Assembly: GCF_932274485.2 (NCBI RefSeq)
Contig: NC_065886.2
Coordinates: forward strand, 35,761,501-35,825,500
Length of the DNA stretch: 64,000 nucleotides
Direction of reading: 5' to 3'
DNA from: Patella vulgata
Lineage: Eukaryota; Mollusca; Gastropoda; Patellidae
Shown piece after piece: positions 61,716 to 64,000 of the stretch. A program made the position numbers and the translations under genes. A model generated the notes under the pieces. That model was not told the origin of the DNA. It saw only the letters and a program-made list of their open reading frames with translations, and made no database searches. Numbering within the stretch: position 1 is the stretch's first letter; each line of letters opens with the position of its first letter.

Positions 61716-63591
61716 CTGTAAATAGATCGAAGTATAACATTATTTTTCAATCGTGGAAAGGGGTGAATCCCCGGAGGACCCGGAGAAAACCCACGAGGTT
61801 GGACAGGCGACCCCACTCCTTGTCACGTACAACCGGGGAATCGAAACCACATCACTTGACTCAATGGCAGACCTTATGATACAGCACGCACGTGCTAACC
61901 ATTCGGCTATCTACTCTCCCCCCCCCTACCGAATCCCTGGTGAACTAAACTTGGGTGTCAACAGTAGTCCCAAATCTAGATCATATGTTTGCACAGTTAA
62001 ATGTTCTATAAAAATCCCGTTAAAGCTGCCGTTAAATCTATTTTATTATGAAAATATATCACTTACTGTTAAAACATTTCTTGACAATAACTAAACCAAT
62101 TATACCGAGAGCTATTATTAGACAGGGCACAATAACACATATGATGATAATAATTCCAGTAGGTGTAATTTCAACAGAAGTATTAATCAAGTCATTGGTA
62201 GCTGTAATAAGAAAGGTAACCTTTTGTTTAAAAGATTCCGTTTATTATCATAGACAATTGACACCTTTTGTCGTTGCTTTGAGGTTGATATGAATATTGC
62301 GGGTGCGGAGTAAGACGGTATGCCATACTATAAAGGTTAACGTATTTAGGTTTATGGGCATAGATTTGTGTAAAGTTTCAGACGGTACTCTTATTTTGCT
62401 CTTATTAATAATTTAACTTTTCTTGGTGGTTCATGCTATGCCCAAGAAAGGTCACCTGCACACGGGTCTTCGATTGCTAATTTATAAAAACGAATTAGGT
62501 TATTATGGAATAGCTCTGTAATAATAATATACGAACCCTGCGTTAGTGTGTGGCACACCCGCAATTCTCCATACTTGTTCTTTAAGTAAATACAGTATTT
62601 ACCAATGTAATGTTTGGTAACAACATAAACAGAAAGACTAAGATTATAATGATGTGGTTTAGTTGTATTAATCAGGGTATAATTAATGTATCGGTAATGA
62701 CGGTTAATCCCTACTGGTAATATTATCGATTCCATTTCTATTGAAGGTCTAGGATACCCAGTTATCTCCCTTACTATCATTATCTTTTCACCACCTTCAA
62801 CTAAAGTGACGTCATCACTTGACATTGAGTTTTCTGCTGGTGGACAACAATCAGGGTCTGTCAATACTGTAAACGTAAATTAAAGTTAAACATTAAACGA
62901 TTACATACATTATATTATACTGTTACTAGCATTTGGATATGTATGGCAACCAATTCTATGCCTACCTTGAAAATTACTACATAGTGTCAGATTTCCACCT
63001 TCATTCTGAACATCAACACAATATTTCCCAACATACTCAATGTTTATAAACAGTGGATGTCAGGTTGTATTGGTGGGGTTTGGTAGTACTGAATTTGTAT
63101 CTGTTGTGTAATCATTCCAACCTTTTACATATAGTCTGTTACAGTACAAGACCGTCACTAATATTCAAAGTTGGACAGTTTGGAGGAAACCAACTGAGTA
63201 ACTGAATATGTGAATATGTGAAGTTAATATTCAATAAATTACTCACTAGGTAGATCTAGGATAAAAGATGTTTGGTGTTCATTATCTGCAATGGCTGTCG
63301 TCGTTTTAATAGGAGGTGGATAGATAGATAGTGTAAAGGATACATTTCTGGTAGCATGTATATTGTATACTGTGCATGTATAATCTCCATCATCTGATTC
63401 TTGTAGATTTAGTAGAATGAGTTGAGTATTATAACTTAAAATCTTCCCATCTTTATACCAACTGATAATACATGCTGGATCACAATCACTCATACAATTA
63501 ACTGTTAATTCCTCTCCTACACGTTTCGTTATTTCTTCATCAGGTTTTAGATTTGTATCATCATAGATTAATTGTATATCATATGGTCCAT
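61159..63591 (-). CDS. Gene 4 (partial): Ig-domain receptor, two ITAM-like pairs
   Basis: Only the 3' half is in the window: Ig3 63247-63591, Ig4 62537-62866, TM 62067-62201, tail 61159-61715. The tail is almost the same as gene 3, with YEKL-x11-YQQL and YTRL-x11-YEKL. The Ig3 exon differs from gene 3 in its domain but agrees in the stalk end. A stop-bearing Ig exon (62966-63193) lies between Ig3 and Ig4. The signal peptide and first Ig exons must lie past the high end of the window. Confidence 0.78.
61773..61925 (-). mobile_element. SINE family 2, half
   Basis: Counterpart of the SINE at 40128 without its GA-rich half. The break lies between two GGAG phrases, consistent with a deletion. Confidence 0.75.
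62067..62201 (-). CDS. Gene 4 transmembrane exon
   Basis: 135 bp, phase 1-1, nearly identical to gene 3 TM. Confidence 0.85.
62537..62866 (-). CDS. Gene 4 Ig4 exon
   Basis: 330 bp, phase 1-1. Differs from gene 3 mainly at VEGGEKI versus VDVGEKI. Confidence 0.85.
62966..63193 (-). pseudogene. Ig exon with in-frame TGA, gene 4
   Basis: 228 bp, same splice sites and same TGA as 41489-41716. Confidence 0.75.
63247..63591 (-). CDS. Gene 4 Ig3 exon with stalk
   Basis: 345 bp, phase 1-1. ELTVNC, IISWYKDG and DDGDYTC; stalk PPPIKTTTAIADNEHQTS. Confidence 0.85.
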
Positions 63592-64000
63592 CTGTAATAT
63601 AATTATAAGTTTTTAACATAATAGACTAATGTTGTTGCCTATATATATATAATATAGTTATATTCAGTTTAATGTTGTATCATATAATGGCCCATCTGTA
63701 TTATGTTTTTCCAAGACACAAAACCTCAATGTCAGATAGTAATAATCAGTAATGTGCCAATTCCATATAATAAAGTATTCTATGAACATCATTACCCCGG
63801 AACCAAGGCTAAATAATGAACTTAATTACCTTCATTTATATTTTGATGTATGTTCTACATAATAGTAACAGTACATTTTTACTCAATTACAGACCCACAG
63901 GCTGACCAAAGGGGGTAGCCGACCTCGATTCTAGAACCGTTAAGATATGAATCATGAACTTTGAATCTGCACCGGTTCTCCATGGGCGTCACACATGGGG
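63592..64000. other. Gene 4 intron, continues past the window
   Basis: One more Ig3 acceptor-like stub (TGGCCCATCTGTATTATG, about 63685). Otherwise nothing recognised. Confidence 0.4.

Larger units (their letters stand above)
49975..63290. repeat. Duplicated block B, copy 2
   Basis: Counterpart of 29684-41795. Confidence 0.85.

Noticed and set aside
61713-61740. Upstream methionine giving a longer gene 4 tail start
   Set aside because: It lies in the intron; the AG acceptor two bases before MAPKTRT joins in phase to the TM exon.
1-64000. LTR retroelements, Polintons or other capsid-bearing elements
   Set aside because: No paired LTRs, gag, protease, integrase or capsid-like frame recognised by eye.

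Overview
The window looks like nuclear DNA of an invertebrate, most likely a mollusc. It is AT-rich, its genes have many short exons, and it is full of tRNA-derived SINEs, CR1/L2-like LINE pieces, Tc1 transposons and TIR elements. I see no bacterial operons, rRNA, CRISPR array, LTR element or capsid-bearing element. The mollusc call rests on repeat style and is an inference. || The real genes are a tandem family of type I membrane receptors with immunoglobulin (Ig) domains, all on the minus strand. Gene 1 (4738-12089) reads signal peptide, three Ig exons, transmembrane (TM), and a four-exon tail with two ITIM-type motifs. Gene 2 (20829-31605) reads signal peptide, Ig V, Ig2, Ig3, a broken Ig exon, Ig4, TM and a shortened tail. 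Gene 3 (39514-45208) has a gene-1-type ectodomain plus Ig4, TM and a one-exon tail with two ITAM-like pairs. Gene 4 (61159 to beyond the high end) is a near-copy of the 3' half of gene 3. An orphan signal-peptide exon (51676-51715) is what is left of another gene-2-like copy. Ectodomain and TM exons are all phase 1-1, and the joined coding lengths of genes 1, 2 and 3 are multiples of three (1542, 1872 and 2067 nt). || The locus grew by block duplication. Block A (gene 1 ectodomain plus upstream spacer) is at about 7435-17978 and again at 41795-49598. Block B (gene-2 signal exon, spacer, 3' half of gene 3) is at about 29684-41795 and again at 49975-63290. Gene 3 sits on the B1/A2 seam: its ectodomain matches gene 1, its tail matches gene 4, and the switch lies inside the stalk of Ig3. 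Thus almost the same ectodomain is carried once with an inhibitory-looking tail and once with an activating-looking tail, the layout of paired receptors. The first Ig exon of genes 1 and 3 differs at 16 sites, all amino-acid changing, while adjacent intron sequence is almost unchanged. || The rest is mostly mobile DNA: two intact-looking Tc1 elements (1963-3493, 58177-59707), a LINE 3' end with target duplication and an empty site in the sister block (13664-14984), duplicated CR1/L2-like LINEs (34985-36906, 55140-57067), antisense LINE 3' ends (30140-30700, 38215-39110 and their copies), a Penelope-like fragment with a GIY-YIG domain (9640-10637), two SINE families, TTAA-flanked MITEs, a foldback element, and several tandem arrays.
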